DNA of 58,523 nucleotides from Candidatus Peregrinibacteria bacterium (GTDB taxonomy: Bacteria > Patescibacteriota > Gracilibacteria > UM-FILTER-43-11), in NCBI GenBank assembly GCA_016934215.1, contig JAFGTE010000015.1:1-58523 (forward strand), read 5' to 3'. A model generated the notes under the pieces. That model was not told the DNA's origin, did no database searches, and was given only the letters and a program-made list of their open reading frames with translations. The position numbers and the translations under genes are program-made. This document shows, piece by piece, positions 25,045 to 33,670 of this stretch; the first letter of the stretch is position 1, and the number at the start of each line of letters is the position of its first letter.

Positions 25045-26703
25045 ATGGAAAATAATCAAAACTCGCCCATTTATACTGTCAATAAAATCGGCGGGAAAAA
25101 TATGACCACTCTCAGTGACGTGGGAACCCTTGTCAGGGTTTTAAAAGACCGAAATGAGTCACCCACTTTAGTCGTTTCAGCGTTCACTAAAGTCACCAAC
25201 GCGCTTATTAAAGTGATGGATGATTTAAATGAAACTGATTATAAAGAAGAAGATATCGATCAGGCTTTTCAGACAGTTGATGCTTTGCATGAGGAAATAT
25301 TTGATACATTTTTACAGGGGGAATCCGCAGACCGGGCAAGGGTTGTTTATCAGCAAGAATATGAACAACTCCGGTCTCGTTTAATGGCCCATAAACAAAC
25401 CTCAAATGTTCTGATGCCGGTGGCTGGTTCTTTCAGTATCCGGGATCAGGTAATAGGTTTTGGTGAAAATGCAGCAAAGAAAATTCTTGGAATATATTTA
25501 GAACAAGAAGGTCATGAAGCTGAAGTGATTGATGGTGTGCAAACCGTTGGTGAAATCACGAATGGCAGTGAAATTATTTCCATGAACAAATTACATCAGG
25601 CCATGCGAAACGGCATTAAAGAAAGCGTTTTAGAAGCTCAAACCAATGTTTCTGAAACCAGAGGTAATGTGGTCCAAATTTTAGGCGGCCATATTGCCGG
25701 TACCCCTCGGGGAATCGCCATCGATGTGGGGCGAAGTTATACGGATACTACGGCGCTTCATGCCGCTTATGCCCTGCGGGACGCGGGTATTCCGGTAGAA
25801 GCGGTTCGTTACTGGAAAGATGTTAAAGGCGTGCTGACCGCTAATCCGCAAGACCTTATTGCCGGGAAACATGAAGCCCGGGTGATAAATCAGGTTTCTT
25901 TTACCGAGGGACTCGAGATGGCTTCAGCCGGCAGTCAGCTGGTTCAAATTGACGCCCTGGCCCTTGCCCGCAGGGAAGAAAGAAAACCGGACGGACATAA
26001 AGGGCTTAAAATTGAACTGAGCGACATTCGTGATCCGGAAAAACCTGCCGGCACTTTCTTTTCCGGAAAAGAAATAAGAACCGATCAGGCTTTTAAAAGC
26101 ATCGCGTCCAAACAGCACACCGACACCATCACGATTTCTGTTCCCGAAATGGTGAACCGGGCCGGATTTTGTTCTGCCATCCATCAGGTTTTTACGAAAC
26201 ACGGCCTTTCCATCGATGCCACGCCCACTGAAGGTACGAGCGCCATGTTCAGCATTGATTTACCACAGGATGCCTCCGACATGGCTGAAAAAAGAAAAGC
26301 CATTCAGGCCGCCTGCGGTGAGCTTAAAGCACTCACCGTTAATGGCGAACGGTTTGATATTGCTGAAGGTGATATCGAATGGCGCCAGGATTTGGCCTGC
26401 GTCTCACTTGTCGGCAATGAGCTGATCGATACTACCGGCGCTCTTTCCTGGGTTACCTCCGTCCTGGCTGCCAATGACATTAATATTGAAGCGATCTCAC
26501 ATACTACCAAACAAAAACGGGTTTCAGTTTTTGTGAGTAAAAATGACCGCCAGAAAGCGGTTCAGCTGCTTCACAGTATTATGGTGGATGGTAATGAAGA
26601 TGATATTGAAGCTTTGGTGAATACCCGCATTGCCGAATTAAGACAAATGAGTGAATCGTTTAACGGATGCCCATCGGTACGGCCAAAAGTGCCTCTTGCC
26701 TAA
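25045..26703 (+). CDS. ask: Aspartate kinase
   Basis: A 552-residue kinase that phosphorylates L-aspartate, the first step toward lysine, threonine, methionine and diaminopimelate. The N-terminal kinase domain has VNKIGGKNMTT in place of the usual K-F-G-G-T-S, VVSAFTKVTN, GFGENAAKK, and GRSYTDTTA where the family has GGSDTTA. Two C-terminal ACT domains follow (about residues 370-440 and 455-530: ISVPEMVNRAGFCSAI; VSLVGNELIDTTGA), the sites of feedback control. It is longer than usual aspartokinases (400-470) because of inserts in the kinase part. The attenuator upstream suggests lysine control of transcription. No dapA, asd or thr gene is near. Confidence 0.87.
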   Translation: MENNQNSPIYTVNKIGGKNMTTLSDVGTLVRVLKDRNESPTLVVSAFTKVTNALIKVMDDLNETDYKEEDIDQAFQTVDALHEEIFDTFLQGESADRARVVYQQEYEQLRSRLMAHKQTSNVLMPVAGSFSIRDQVIGFGENAAKKILGIYLEQEGHEAEVIDGVQTVGEITNGSEIISMNKLHQAMRNGIKESVLEAQTNVSETRGNVVQILGGHIAGTPRGIAIDVGRSYTDTTALHAAYALRDAGIPVEAVRYWKDVKGVLTANPQDLIAGKHEARVINQVSFTEGLEMASAGSQLVQIDALALARREERKPDGHKGLKIELSDIRDPEKPAGTFFSGKEIRTDQAFKSIASKQHTDTITISVPEMVNRAGFCSAIHQVFTKHGLSIDATPTEGTSAMFSIDLPQDASDMAEKRKAIQAACGELKALTVNGERFDIAEGDIEWRQDLACVSLVGNELIDTTGALSWVTSVLAANDINIEAISHTTKQKRVSVFVSKNDRQKAVQLLHSIMVDGNEDDIEALVNTRIAELRQMSESFNGCPSVRPKVPLA

Positions 26704-26739
26704 ATGGAAACATTTACATGATTCAAGTACAATAGAGTT

Positions 26740-27312
26740 ATGTTCACCGGAATTATTGAAAGCACCGGTCAGGTTCTGAAGACGGGGAAACATTCCCTGA
26801 CGATTAAAGTATCCAAACTTGCCCACGAACTTAAGAAGGGCAGCAGTATTGCCGTGGATGGCACCTGTTTAACCGTGACTAAAAAGGGTAAAGAATCCTT
26901 TGAGGCGGATGTGATGCCGATCACGTTTGAGCGGACTACGTTGGGACTGCGGAAGAAAGGAGACATAGTGAACCTGGAACTGGCCATGCTCGGATCCAGG
27001 CGGTTTGAGGGGCATATCGTGGCCGGACACGTGGAGGGCACGGCGGAACTTATGGAAATGAAGATCGTGGAAAATGCCTACCATCTCACGTTCAGAGTGC
27101 CTGATGATCTGAAGAAATATGTTGTTGAAACCGGTTCTATTGCCATCAATGGCATCAGTCTGACGGTGATGCGTGTTCAGGATGAAGTATTTCAGGTCGC
27201 CATTATTCCTCATACCTGGGAAAATACGAATTTGCAGGCTTTAAAAGTAGGTGATAAGGTAAATGTTGAAACTGATATTTTGGCTAAATACGCGGAAAAA
27301 TTAATCAAATGA
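26740..27312 (+). CDS. ribE: Riboflavin synthase alpha chain
   Basis: A 190-residue enzyme that turns two molecules of 6,7-dimethyl-8-ribityllumazine into riboflavin. It begins with the canonical MFTGIIESTGQV and has two lumazine-binding repeats (about 1-95 and 96-190), each with the family motifs: SIAVDGTCLTV in the first, SIAINGISLTV in the second; also HIVAGHVEGTAEL and IPHTWENTNL. Its TGA overlaps the ATG of ribH (ATGA), implying coupled translation. Only 36 bases separate it from the aspartokinase stop, so there is no room for an FMN riboswitch. Confidence 0.96.
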   Translation: MFTGIIESTGQVLKTGKHSLTIKVSKLAHELKKGSSIAVDGTCLTVTKKGKESFEADVMPITFERTTLGLRKKGDIVNLELAMLGSRRFEGHIVAGHVEGTAELMEMKIVENAYHLTFRVPDDLKKYVVETGSIAINGISLTVMRVQDEVFQVAIIPHTWENTNLQALKVGDKVNVETDILAKYAEKLIK

Positions 27313-27767
27313 GTTCCATCAAGAAGAATATCGCCGGAAAGCAATTCATTGCGAAAAAGGGTTTGAAGGTAGGTATTGTTCAGAGTGAATACAATTCTGA
27401 AATCGGTGAAATACTTTTAAAAAGCTGCCGAAAAACCCTTCTCAAGGCCGGAGTTTTGGAAAAAAATATTCAGTTAACCAACGTGCCAGGGGCTTTTGAG
27501 ATCCCTTATGCATGTCAAAAAATGATTCAATCCAAAAAACCTGATGTAGTCATTGCACTGGGGGCGATCATCAAAGGAGGCACACCTCATTTCGATTATA
27601 TTGCCAGTACTTGCAGTGCGGGTATAATGGATGTAAGTTTAAACACAGAGGTTCCTATCGTTTTTGGTGTTCTGACAACAAATAATTTGGCTCAGGCCAA
27701 AGCAAGAACGGGTAAGGGGGTGGAAGCGGCTCAAACCGCATTGCAGTTAAGTAATCTAAAACTCTAA
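27309..27767 (+). CDS. ribH: 6,7-dimethyl-8-ribityllumazine synthase
   Basis: A 152-residue lumazine synthase that joins 5-amino-6-ribitylamino-uracil with 3,4-dihydroxybutanone phosphate. Motifs: VGIVQSEYNSEI, VPGAFEIPYACQKM, IALGAIIKGGTPHFDYIA (with the catalytic His) and VPIVFGVLTTNNLAQAKARTG. It overlaps ribE by four bases. The earlier pathway enzymes (ribA, ribB, ribD) are not in this window, so the pair either completes a pathway encoded elsewhere or uses imported intermediates. Confidence 0.96.
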   Translation: MSSIKKNIAGKQFIAKKGLKVGIVQSEYNSEIGEILLKSCRKTLLKAGVLEKNIQLTNVPGAFEIPYACQKMIQSKKPDVVIALGAIIKGGTPHFDYIASTCSAGIMDVSLNTEVPIVFGVLTTNNLAQAKARTGKGVEAAQTALQLSNLKL

Positions 27768-27770
27768 AAA

Positions 27771-28130
27771 ATGCAAAAGTTACTATTATCTATTACTGAT
27801 TATCCCGAGCTTCCCAATACGAAACTGGTTTACTTTGAAGGTGATTTTGACGGTTATGCGGAAGATACGATCACCGAACTCCAGACGACGATTGACCAGG
27901 CCGGACCCGGAAGTACGATTATTTTTGAGTTTTCTAAACTGAATTATCTCAATAGCTTTGCTATTGGTCAGCTCGTTGCATGGCACAATGCAATGAATGC
28001 CAAACAGGGAAAAATTCTTATTGTCGGTATCAATAAAAATATTGAGGATATTTTTTCGGTGCTCGGTATTGAAAGTGTCTTTAAGACCTACAATAATCTG
28101 GAAGAACTCAAAGCAGGGCAACAGGGCTAG
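27771..28130 (+). CDS. STAS-domain protein (anti-sigma factor antagonist-like)
   Basis: A 119-residue single-domain protein with the STAS alternating strand/helix pattern: LVYFEGDFDGYAEDTI, STIIFEFSKLNYLNSFAIGQL, GKILIVGI and IFSVLGIESVFKTYNNLEEL. In SpoIIAA-type proteins the loop is DSSG with a phosphorylated Ser; here it reads NSFA, so the usual phosphorylation logic may be lost. No anti-sigma kinase or sigma factor is adjacent. It starts three bases after ribH and probably shares its transcript, an unexpected partner for riboflavin genes. Confidence 0.8.
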   Translation: MQKLLLSITDYPELPNTKLVYFEGDFDGYAEDTITELQTTIDQAGPGSTIIFEFSKLNYLNSFAIGQLVAWHNAMNAKQGKILIVGINKNIEDIFSVLGIESVFKTYNNLEELKAGQQG

Positions 28131-28146
28131 ATCGGCCGCATTTTTG

Positions 28147-28845
28147 TTATGATTCTTTTTTTTCCAGCCTTTTTTGACCTCGCGTCATTTCTTCAAGATC
28201 CTGCAGCATTTTGAAGTAAATGTTTTCCATGAAGTCACGGAGCGTTTCAACATCTATGTGAGTTTCCTGCATAGCCAGATAATACCGCATTATAAAAGCC
28301 GACAGTTGGACGAAAGGCGGTGAGATTTCCTTGACGATTTCATTGCGGTTTTTCGCTACGCTTTTTATCAGGACACTATCCAATGTTCTGTAGGGTTTAT
28401 GAGCTGCGGCAGCAGTAATGTTCCTGATCCATTCATCGATGACTGATTTTTGAGCTGCGTTCAGAAGATGGACATCTTTGTATTGAGGCACCACTAAAGC
28501 CGTGTCTTTCTTGGCTTCTTTAAGAATGTTTTCAATTTCTTCCGAAGCATCACGGTCGATGAGAGAAAGAACTGCGATAATGAGTTCAGACGGAATATCC
28601 TGGGCCACACATCGGGAAATCAGCAAAAAGAAATCCGTTCCACCGCCTCCCTGCTGTGACAAAAAATGAACGATGATCCGGGCCAGTCTGTCATCGTGAG
28701 CCCGTGCTTTTCCTTCCTCCTGCTGAAGCTGCTGCAAAGCTGCCTGAGTCCGTTTCATTTCTTCGCGAAATTTTTCATCGGATTTTTCATCGTGTTCTTT
28801 CGCCGCCGGCGCCCCAAATAATTCAAAATCGCCTGCTTCTGTCAT
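28147..28845 (-). CDS. Conserved-looking helical protein of unknown function
   Basis: A 232-residue soluble, mostly helical protein: a charged, Gln-rich coiled coil at the N-terminus (about 20-55), then a globular helical part (LISRCVAQDIPSELIIAVLS, DRDASEEIENILKEAKKD) and a charged C-terminal helix. No signal peptide, membrane segment or catalytic motif was seen. It reads leftward, convergent with the STAS gene and 61 bases downstream of rpmA. I do not recognise the family; the layout recalls scaffolding or cytoskeletal accessory proteins of small-genome bacteria, but that is no assignment. Confidence 0.7.
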   Translation of the reverse strand: MTEAGDFELFGAPAAKEHDEKSDEKFREEMKRTQAALQQLQQEEGKARAHDDRLARIIVHFLSQQGGGGTDFFLLISRCVAQDIPSELIIAVLSLIDRDASEEIENILKEAKKDTALVVPQYKDVHLLNAAQKSVIDEWIRNITAAAAHKPYRTLDSVLIKSVAKNRNEIVKEISPPFVQLSAFIMRYYLAMQETHIDVETLRDFMENIYFKMLQDLEEMTRGQKRLEKKES

Positions 28846-28860
28846 TTATTTCAATTTAAA

Positions 28861-28887
28861 AAAACCATTAAAAGTTTACATGGTTTT
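28861..28887 (-). terminator. Terminator behind rpmA
   Basis: AAAACCAT (28861-28868) and ATGGTTTT (28880-28887) form a stem that, on the minus strand, is followed by a T-rich run. It would end the rpmA transcript before the gene at 28147-28845, and could work in both directions. Confidence 0.6.
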
Positions 28888-28906
28888 TGAATTTTCTGAA
28901 ACCCCA

Positions 28907-29185
28907 TTAAGCGGCTACGATGTTAACAAATCTGTTGCGGTATATACGGCCATCGTATTTTTTCTGTCTTTTTTCAGAAAACTGCACCACACCGCTTTTT
29001 AAAGCAAATAAGGTAAAATCTTTACCGGTTCCCACGTTCTGGCCGGCAAAAAATTTATTTCCTTTTTGTCGCACCAAAATATTGCCGGCTTTTACTTTTT
29101 GACCAGCGTATAGCTTAACACCTAAGCGTTTTGCGTTTGAATCCCTGCCATTTTTTGTGGAGCCACCGGCTTTTTTGTGAGACAT
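28907..29185 (-). CDS. rpmA: 50S ribosomal protein L27
   Basis: A 92-residue ribosomal protein near the peptidyl-transferase centre. The N-terminus [20 protein letters not shown] is the mature bacterial form without the cleavable Firmicutes extension. The core [27 protein letters not shown] region is typical (HPG replaced by FAG). The C-terminus is slightly longer than usual. rplU (L21), its usual partner, and obgE are absent next to it, so the common rplU-rpmA operon is broken here. Confidence 0.96.
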   Translation of the reverse strand: MSHKKAGGSTKNGRDSNAKRLGVKLYAGQKVKAGNILVRQKGNKFFAGQNVGTGKDFTLFALKSGVVQFSEKRQKKYDGRIYRNRFVNIVAA

Positions 29186-29293
29186 AATCTTTTAATTCAA
29201 AATTGAAAATTCAAGATTCAAAATTAAGAAGTACTTCTTTAACCCTGAAGCGTAGAGATTTTATAGGTAATCTTTGTATTTGGCAAGGAATTT

Positions 29294-30445
29294 TTAACCC
29301 TTTCTCCAAAAAATGCTGTCAAAGTACCTTTGTCCTGTCGGGACTTTTGGGATGGTCCGCACCGTAAAGCGGAATCTTGAACTGGCCCATTCAGGTTTTT
29401 TCTCAACATCAAAATAATTTTGTTCTCCGGGGATGATCTTGAGAACCTGACGCACTCCATCAACATAAAGCATGATTAAATGCCGCCGGCTGTGCTCGCT
29501 TTTATCCGGCCAAACCAAGTGATAACTATCATCTGTTTCAGTCATTTCAATCTCAAAAAGTTCCGGATCCGGATTGTTGATAAAGCGAGGAGCTGTCTGC
29601 ACAGGGGTGATAGGGATTTCCTGCCAGGGGGCCAGCTCGCCTGATGCGTTGCTGGCCGTGATATAAAAATAATACGGCTGATTGTTGACCAGCTGATAAA
29701 TGCGCATAAAGTTATAACGGGAACGCCTTAAGTTCGGTAATTGCTGTAAAGAATATTCATCAGGATTCAGCGGATATTTGCTGTAAGCTATCAGAGTGAG
29801 CCAAATTTCATCTTCAGGAAATTTGTCCCAGCTAAAGAAAACCTGATTGTTTTCCGCCGTGTATCCAAGATTTTTAATCGGCGATTCGGTCACACTGGAA
29901 GGCGATTCTAATGCTTTTAAAAAGGCGGCTGAAGTAATCTCACACTCGCCCCGGGCCTTGGGTAAATATAAGGTGGCCCCCTCAAGACTCTCCTGAGGCG
30001 TATAAACATAAGCGGTTTCCCCTACATAATCACGCAAATAGGTACATCCTTCTGAGTAATCAATTTCATAGCGATTTCCTTTCCAGTCTACCTCGGCCAG
30101 ATGCTCCCGGGTCATGATATTAATGCTGGGAATGCGTTTGGAAATTGTCAGTTCCGAGGAATACGGTCCGTAATTACGAACGTCACAGAGCTCATTAAAC
30201 GCTACTTTAGCCTGCGTTATTTCACCTTCATCCCAAAGGATTTGCATGGGGAATTCAGTCGACATCGTCATACAACCGGAACCATGCTGCAATAAAAGTT
30301 TTTCACCAGTTACTCTTTCGACCACCAAATCATCCGTTGCACCCCAGAATTTAATTACCCGCACGCTTTCAAGACTGTCCGCATAAACCGGCACGCTTAC
30401 AAAGACGAGTAATACTAAAATTGATAATGAGATTTTATTTTTCAT
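29294..30445 (-). CDS. Secreted protein with Fn3-like region, unknown function
   Basis: A 383-residue exported protein: signal peptide residues 1-22 (SLSILVLLVFVSVPVYADS), then a Cys-containing beta-rich domain (HGSGCMTM, FNELCDVRN, EGCTYLRD, RGECEITS: four cysteines that could form two disulfides), and a C-terminal region with fibronectin-type spacing (IYQLVNNQPYYFYITASNASGELAPW). No enzymatic motif is visible. A pathway cannot be assigned; it probably acts at the cell surface. Its start region is divergent from the EEP hydrolase gene, with a 42-base gap that must hold both promoters. Confidence 0.8.
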   Translation of the reverse strand: MKNKISLSILVLLVFVSVPVYADSLESVRVIKFWGATDDLVVERVTGEKLLLQHGSGCMTMSTEFPMQILWDEGEITQAKVAFNELCDVRNYGPYSSELTISKRIPSINIMTREHLAEVDWKGNRYEIDYSEGCTYLRDYVGETAYVYTPQESLEGATLYLPKARGECEITSAAFLKALESPSSVTESPIKNLGYTAENNQVFFSWDKFPEDEIWLTLIAYSKYPLNPDEYSLQQLPNLRRSRYNFMRIYQLVNNQPYYFYITASNASGELAPWQEIPITPVQTAPRFINNPDPELFEIEMTETDDSYHLVWPDKSEHSRRHLIMLYVDGVRQVLKIIPGEQNYFDVEKKPEWASSRFRFTVRTIPKVPTGQRYFDSIFWRKG

Positions 30446-30487
30446 GATGATTTGCTTTAATTGTCATGATTATATCACGCTTTCAAA

Positions 30488-31219
30488 ATGAAAATCATGT
30501 TTTATAACATTGCCTATTGCACCGGAGTCACCGGTGCTGTGAAGCATTATTTTATGAAAAGCTGGCGTTTTTTATGGCTGCCTTTGGGCATTATTAAAAA
30601 AATGGCTGAAGAACTCATTAAGGCAAAAATAGATGTGCTTTGTCTGGCTGAAGTCGACGGCGGTTCATTCAGAAATCGCTTCAGGTGTCAGGCTAAACAA
30701 ATCGCACAGAAATTAAAATTTCCTTTCTTCAAAACAGTGACTAAATATCACCCCTTTTCCATCTGGCAGTTTATGGGACTCGTTCGAAAACAACACGATG
30801 CGATCCTTTCCAGAAAAAAAGGACAATTCAAAAAACATCATCTGAAATCAGGCGTACAAAGACTGGTACAGGAATATATTGTGGATGGCATTAGTATTTT
30901 TTCTGTTCATTTCGCCCTTTTAAGTAAGCGGATACGTCAAAAACAATTCAGAGAACTCGCTGAAATTATCAGGAAGTGCCCACGTCCTCATTTGGTTTGC
31001 GGGGATTTTAATATAAACAGGGGACTGGAAGAAATTAAAGAATTTGTGAGGCAAACAGGGCTTAGGCGCATCATCAAAGAGCCGACTTTTCCCAGTATAT
31101 CGCCTTCGATGTATCTGGATATGTTTTTTGCCAGTCCGGATGTTAGAATAAGGAATGCAGGAGTGCTTCATATTCCCTATTCTGATCATCTGCCGGTCTG
31201 GGTGGAAATAAACCATTAA
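30488..31219 (+). CDS. Endonuclease/exonuclease/phosphatase (EEP) family hydrolase
   Basis: A 243-residue metal-dependent phosphodiesterase. EEP residues are all in view: the first Asn in MKIMFYNIAY, the metal-binding Glu in CLAEVDGG, VHFALLSKRIRQKQ, the GDFN motif in LVCGDFNIN, and the terminal SDHLPVWVEI. The substrate could be DNA, phosphoinositide-like or another phosphate ester; nothing here decides. It lacks a signal peptide, so it should be cytoplasmic. The ROK kinase gene starts three bases after its stop, indicating a shared message. Confidence 0.85.
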   Translation: MKIMFYNIAYCTGVTGAVKHYFMKSWRFLWLPLGIIKKMAEELIKAKIDVLCLAEVDGGSFRNRFRCQAKQIAQKLKFPFFKTVTKYHPFSIWQFMGLVRKQHDAILSRKKGQFKKHHLKSGVQRLVQEYIVDGISIFSVHFALLSKRIRQKQFRELAEIIRKCPRPHLVCGDFNINRGLEEIKEFVRQTGLRRIIKEPTFPSISPSMYLDMFFASPDVRIRNAGVLHIPYSDHLPVWVEINH

Positions 31220-31222
31220 GCC

Positions 31223-32068
31223 ATGTTCCAGAAAAAAGCTGAAATCATTGGCATCGATGTGGGAGGAACAAAAATTCTTCTTGAGACTTTTAATAAAGAC
31301 ATGCAAGTGGTGGAAGGGGAGATGGTTATGACTCAAACTGAAAAGGGAAAAAGAGGCTTTACCGATCAGCTGATCAATCTTATTGAGCGGCATTTTTCAA
31401 AAAATATTAAAACCATAGGGGTTGCGGCTCCGGGCATTATTCACCGCAAAAAAGGCGTGCTGGTAAACGCCCCTCATTTGCCTACCGGAAGGGATTATCC
31501 GCTCAAAAAAATACTGGAAGACCGATTCAAAAAGCCGGTTTATGTCGATAACGACATCAATGCTTTTTTGTGGGCTGAAAAAGAACGCCCTGCTCTCAAG
31601 AGGCATAAGAACATTGTGGCGGTGATGATTGGTACCGGGCTGGGCGGCGCAATTTTAAATGAAGGACAACTGATCTACGGGGCTTCGGGATATGCCGGAG
31701 AAGTCGGTCATATGGTTATCCGGCAGGATAGTCCGCTTAAAACTTTTGAGCAAAATACCTCTGGCTGCCATATTTCTAAGATTGCCGCCAAACTGAAACT
31801 CAAAGGTAAAGATGCTCATCATCCAACCATTAGAAAATACATGGCAGAACAACTGGGGATTGGGCTCGCCAATCTTTATCTGATTTTCAATCCTGAAGTA
31901 ATTGTGATTGGCGGTTCTATTTACCGGAATTATCTGGCTAACGACACTAAAACATTAGAACGTATTATTACCAGCCGATCTCTCGATAAAAAGGCTCCTA
32001 AAATTATACTGGCCAGTAGCAAAACATCGGTGGCCCTGGGAGCCGCAATGATGGCTTCAGGAAGGTAA
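31223..32068 (+). CDS. ROK family sugar kinase (glucokinase-like)
   Basis: A 281-residue ROK kinase. Seen: the phosphate-binding IGIDVGGTKI (8-17), the second ATP motif GVAAPGII, the catalytic Asp in YVDNDINAF, GTGLGGAIL, and the Glu/His of AGEVGHM. The zinc signature CxCGxxGCxE that follows in most ROK kinases is reduced to SGCHIS, so the zinc site is probably absent. The likely reaction is phosphorylation of glucose or a related hexose. The alpha-glucan enzymes 1.6 kb downstream would supply its substrate (inference). Confidence 0.85.
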   Translation: MFQKKAEIIGIDVGGTKILLETFNKDMQVVEGEMVMTQTEKGKRGFTDQLINLIERHFSKNIKTIGVAAPGIIHRKKGVLVNAPHLPTGRDYPLKKILEDRFKKPVYVDNDINAFLWAEKERPALKRHKNIVAVMIGTGLGGAILNEGQLIYGASGYAGEVGHMVIRQDSPLKTFEQNTSGCHISKIAAKLKLKGKDAHHPTIRKYMAEQLGIGLANLYLIFNPEVIVIGGSIYRNYLANDTKTLERIITSRSLDKKAPKIILASSKTSVALGAAMMASGR

Positions 32069-32098
32069 ATAATTTATGCTTGCCAAAATTATTTTTTT
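32067..32098 (+). terminator. AT-rich terminator behind the ROK kinase gene
   Basis: AAATAATTT (32067-32075) pairs perfectly with AAATTATTT (32086-32094) around a ten-base loop and runs into T residues to 32098. The stem has no G-C pairs, so strength is uncertain. Confidence 0.5.
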
Positions 32099-32144
32099 CT
32101 GTTAATTTGAAAGTGGATCAGGAATATTATTTAACCTTCTCCTT

Positions 32145-32420
32145 ATGGCAGCAGAACTTATTTCATCAACACCCCCCAAAGCTGAAAAAGGGGATCCGCG
32201 CGATGAGGTCTTTGAAGCTATTATGAAGGGGGAAATGGCCCAGTTCCATCTCCAATCTATCCGGGGTAAATTTGCGGATAAACTGGAGGGTGAGGAGCCT
32301 GATTATATTTCTCTGACCCCTTCGCCACCGGCGCCTGTTGTCAGAGATGATACCGAGACGGCTGAGATGTTGGAGTGGAGACGTGGTCAGGGGACTCACT
32401 CAGAGCCGGAAACTCACTAA
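32145..32420 (+). CDS. Small protein of unknown function
   Basis: A 91-residue polar protein with a central charged helix (DEVFEAIMKGEMAQFHLQSI) and Pro/Glu-rich ends, probably partly disordered. It has no signal peptide, membrane segment or recognisable motif. Codon use matches its neighbours and it lies between a terminator and the GGDEF gene on the same strand, which supports it being real. No Shine-Dalgarno is evident. Confidence 0.5.
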   Translation: MAAELISSTPPKAEKGDPRDEVFEAIMKGEMAQFHLQSIRGKFADKLEGEEPDYISLTPSPPAPVVRDDTETAEMLEWRRGQGTHSEPETH

Positions 32421-32481
32421 TCTAAATTTAATAAAGTGGTCGCACTAGCAGACCGCATGTGTTTTTATTGTTGCTTTCTTT

Positions 32482-33549
32482 ATGTCGAAATCTGACAGAC
32501 CTCAGAATCCTTCTGAGTTTGACGAAGGGATGCCTGAATCGCAAGAGGTAGGCGAGGTCAATCAAAAAGTTGAGCGCTTGGCCGATTATATTGCTGATAA
32601 TGAATTACAGCATTTTTGGGAGAAACATCCTGCATTACCCGAAGTGAAAAGGAATGGAAATGGCGTGGACGTGTTTCCGGAAGAACTAAAGGATTATGTC
32701 CGTCCCAAAATCAGAGAAATGGTGGCTGAAAATATGCAGGCTGTTGAAGCTATTATGAAAATTTCTGAGGATCCAAGACGCGCTTACGATATTGCCATCA
32801 ATATGATGCTTTCGAGTTTAGTCGGCCGCTTCATTGAAGAATCTTACGGCAAACTGGACGCCATTAAAAAATCAGGCATTGACGCACTCACCGGCCTTCC
32901 TAATTTTGAAATTTACAAAAAAAATCTAAGAGCTTCGGTGATAGGCTATGAACGTTTTGGTAAGACCTTTTCCGTTGTTCTGATTGACCTGGATCATTTT
33001 AAGGAGGTCAATGACATTTACGGCCATGAAGCGGGTGACCAGGTGCTTCAGGAAGTAGCCCGCAGAGCCACTCAAGATACCAGACTTCGGGAATGTGATG
33101 CCATTATGCGCATCGGGGGTGAAGAATTTATATTTATTCTTCCTTCCACTCCCGGTGAAGGGGCTTGCATAGTAGCTGATCGTTTTCAGAATTGTCTTAG
33201 GGCCGAGCCTTTTTCGATCACTAATAAATTGGGGAAATCTGTTCAGATACCGGTGACTGCCACCATGGGGGTCGCTGAATACGAAGATGTATATGAAGAA
33301 GGCGATGCTAAAGGATCGGATGTCAGACGAAGGGCCGATTTTGCACTTTACGTCGGGAAAGGGCAGGAACCTGATGAAGACGGAGTGATTGAAGATCGTC
33401 GCAATTCTATTTTTCGGGCGATGCCCCGAACAGCAGGCGATGAAACCATCCGAACCCATCAGGTCACCGAAGACCATGTCAGGACCTATATCAGCACTTT
33501 TAAAGGAGCCGGAAGAAGCAGTTTTCCGGCCCGGAAGAAGCAGGATTAG
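32482..33549 (+). CDS. Diguanylate cyclase (GGDEF domain)
   Basis: A 355-residue protein: a helical N-terminal region (1-130) of unknown type, then a GGDEF domain (about 135-300) with DALTGLPNF, VVLIDLDHFKEVNDIYGHEAGD and the active-site signature GGEEF in MRIGGEEFIF. All key residues are intact, so c-di-GMP synthesis from two GTP is expected. No RxxD inhibitory site was seen upstream of GGEEF. A polar tail (about 310-355) ends in ARKKQD. No EAL or PilZ gene is in the window; the pilus genes at 43-50 kb are one conceivable target. It has no membrane segment, so any signal is cytoplasmic. Confidence 0.9.
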   Translation: MSKSDRPQNPSEFDEGMPESQEVGEVNQKVERLADYIADNELQHFWEKHPALPEVKRNGNGVDVFPEELKDYVRPKIREMVAENMQAVEAIMKISEDPRRAYDIAINMMLSSLVGRFIEESYGKLDAIKKSGIDALTGLPNFEIYKKNLRASVIGYERFGKTFSVVLIDLDHFKEVNDIYGHEAGDQVLQEVARRATQDTRLRECDAIMRIGGEEFIFILPSTPGEGACIVADRFQNCLRAEPFSITNKLGKSVQIPVTATMGVAEYEDVYEEGDAKGSDVRRRADFALYVGKGQEPDEDGVIEDRRNSIFRAMPRTAGDETIRTHQVTEDHVRTYISTFKGAGRSSFPARKKQD

Positions 33550-33610
33550 AGTCATTTTTGGCTCAGGAAGGCCAAACATAAGTTTTTGGCTTTTTCATGC
33601 ACTAAATCCA

Positions 33611-33639
33611 TTGATTTTTGGGCTGATTTTTGGTATAAT
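33611..33639 (+). promoter_or_regulatory. Promoter of the alpha-glucan operon
   Basis: TTGATT (33611-33616), a 17-base spacer and consensus TATAAT (33634-33639). Transcription would start near 33646. The ATG at 33638 overlaps the -10 box and so cannot be in the message, which fixes the glycosyltransferase start further down. The pilB promoter at 46461-46489 has the same hexamers and spacing. Confidence 0.8.
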
Positions 33640-33670
33640 GAAAAGATTTATAAATACAAAAATAAAGAGC

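Noticed and set aside
26704..26739. FMN riboswitch before ribE
   Set aside because: Only 36 bases separate ribE from the preceding stop.
33389..33670. Extended N-terminus of the glycosyltransferase, with ATG starts at 33389 or 33638
   Set aside because: It would overlap the GGDEF gene by 160 bases, and the ATG at 33638 lies inside the -10 box of a consensus promoter, so neither can be in the main message.
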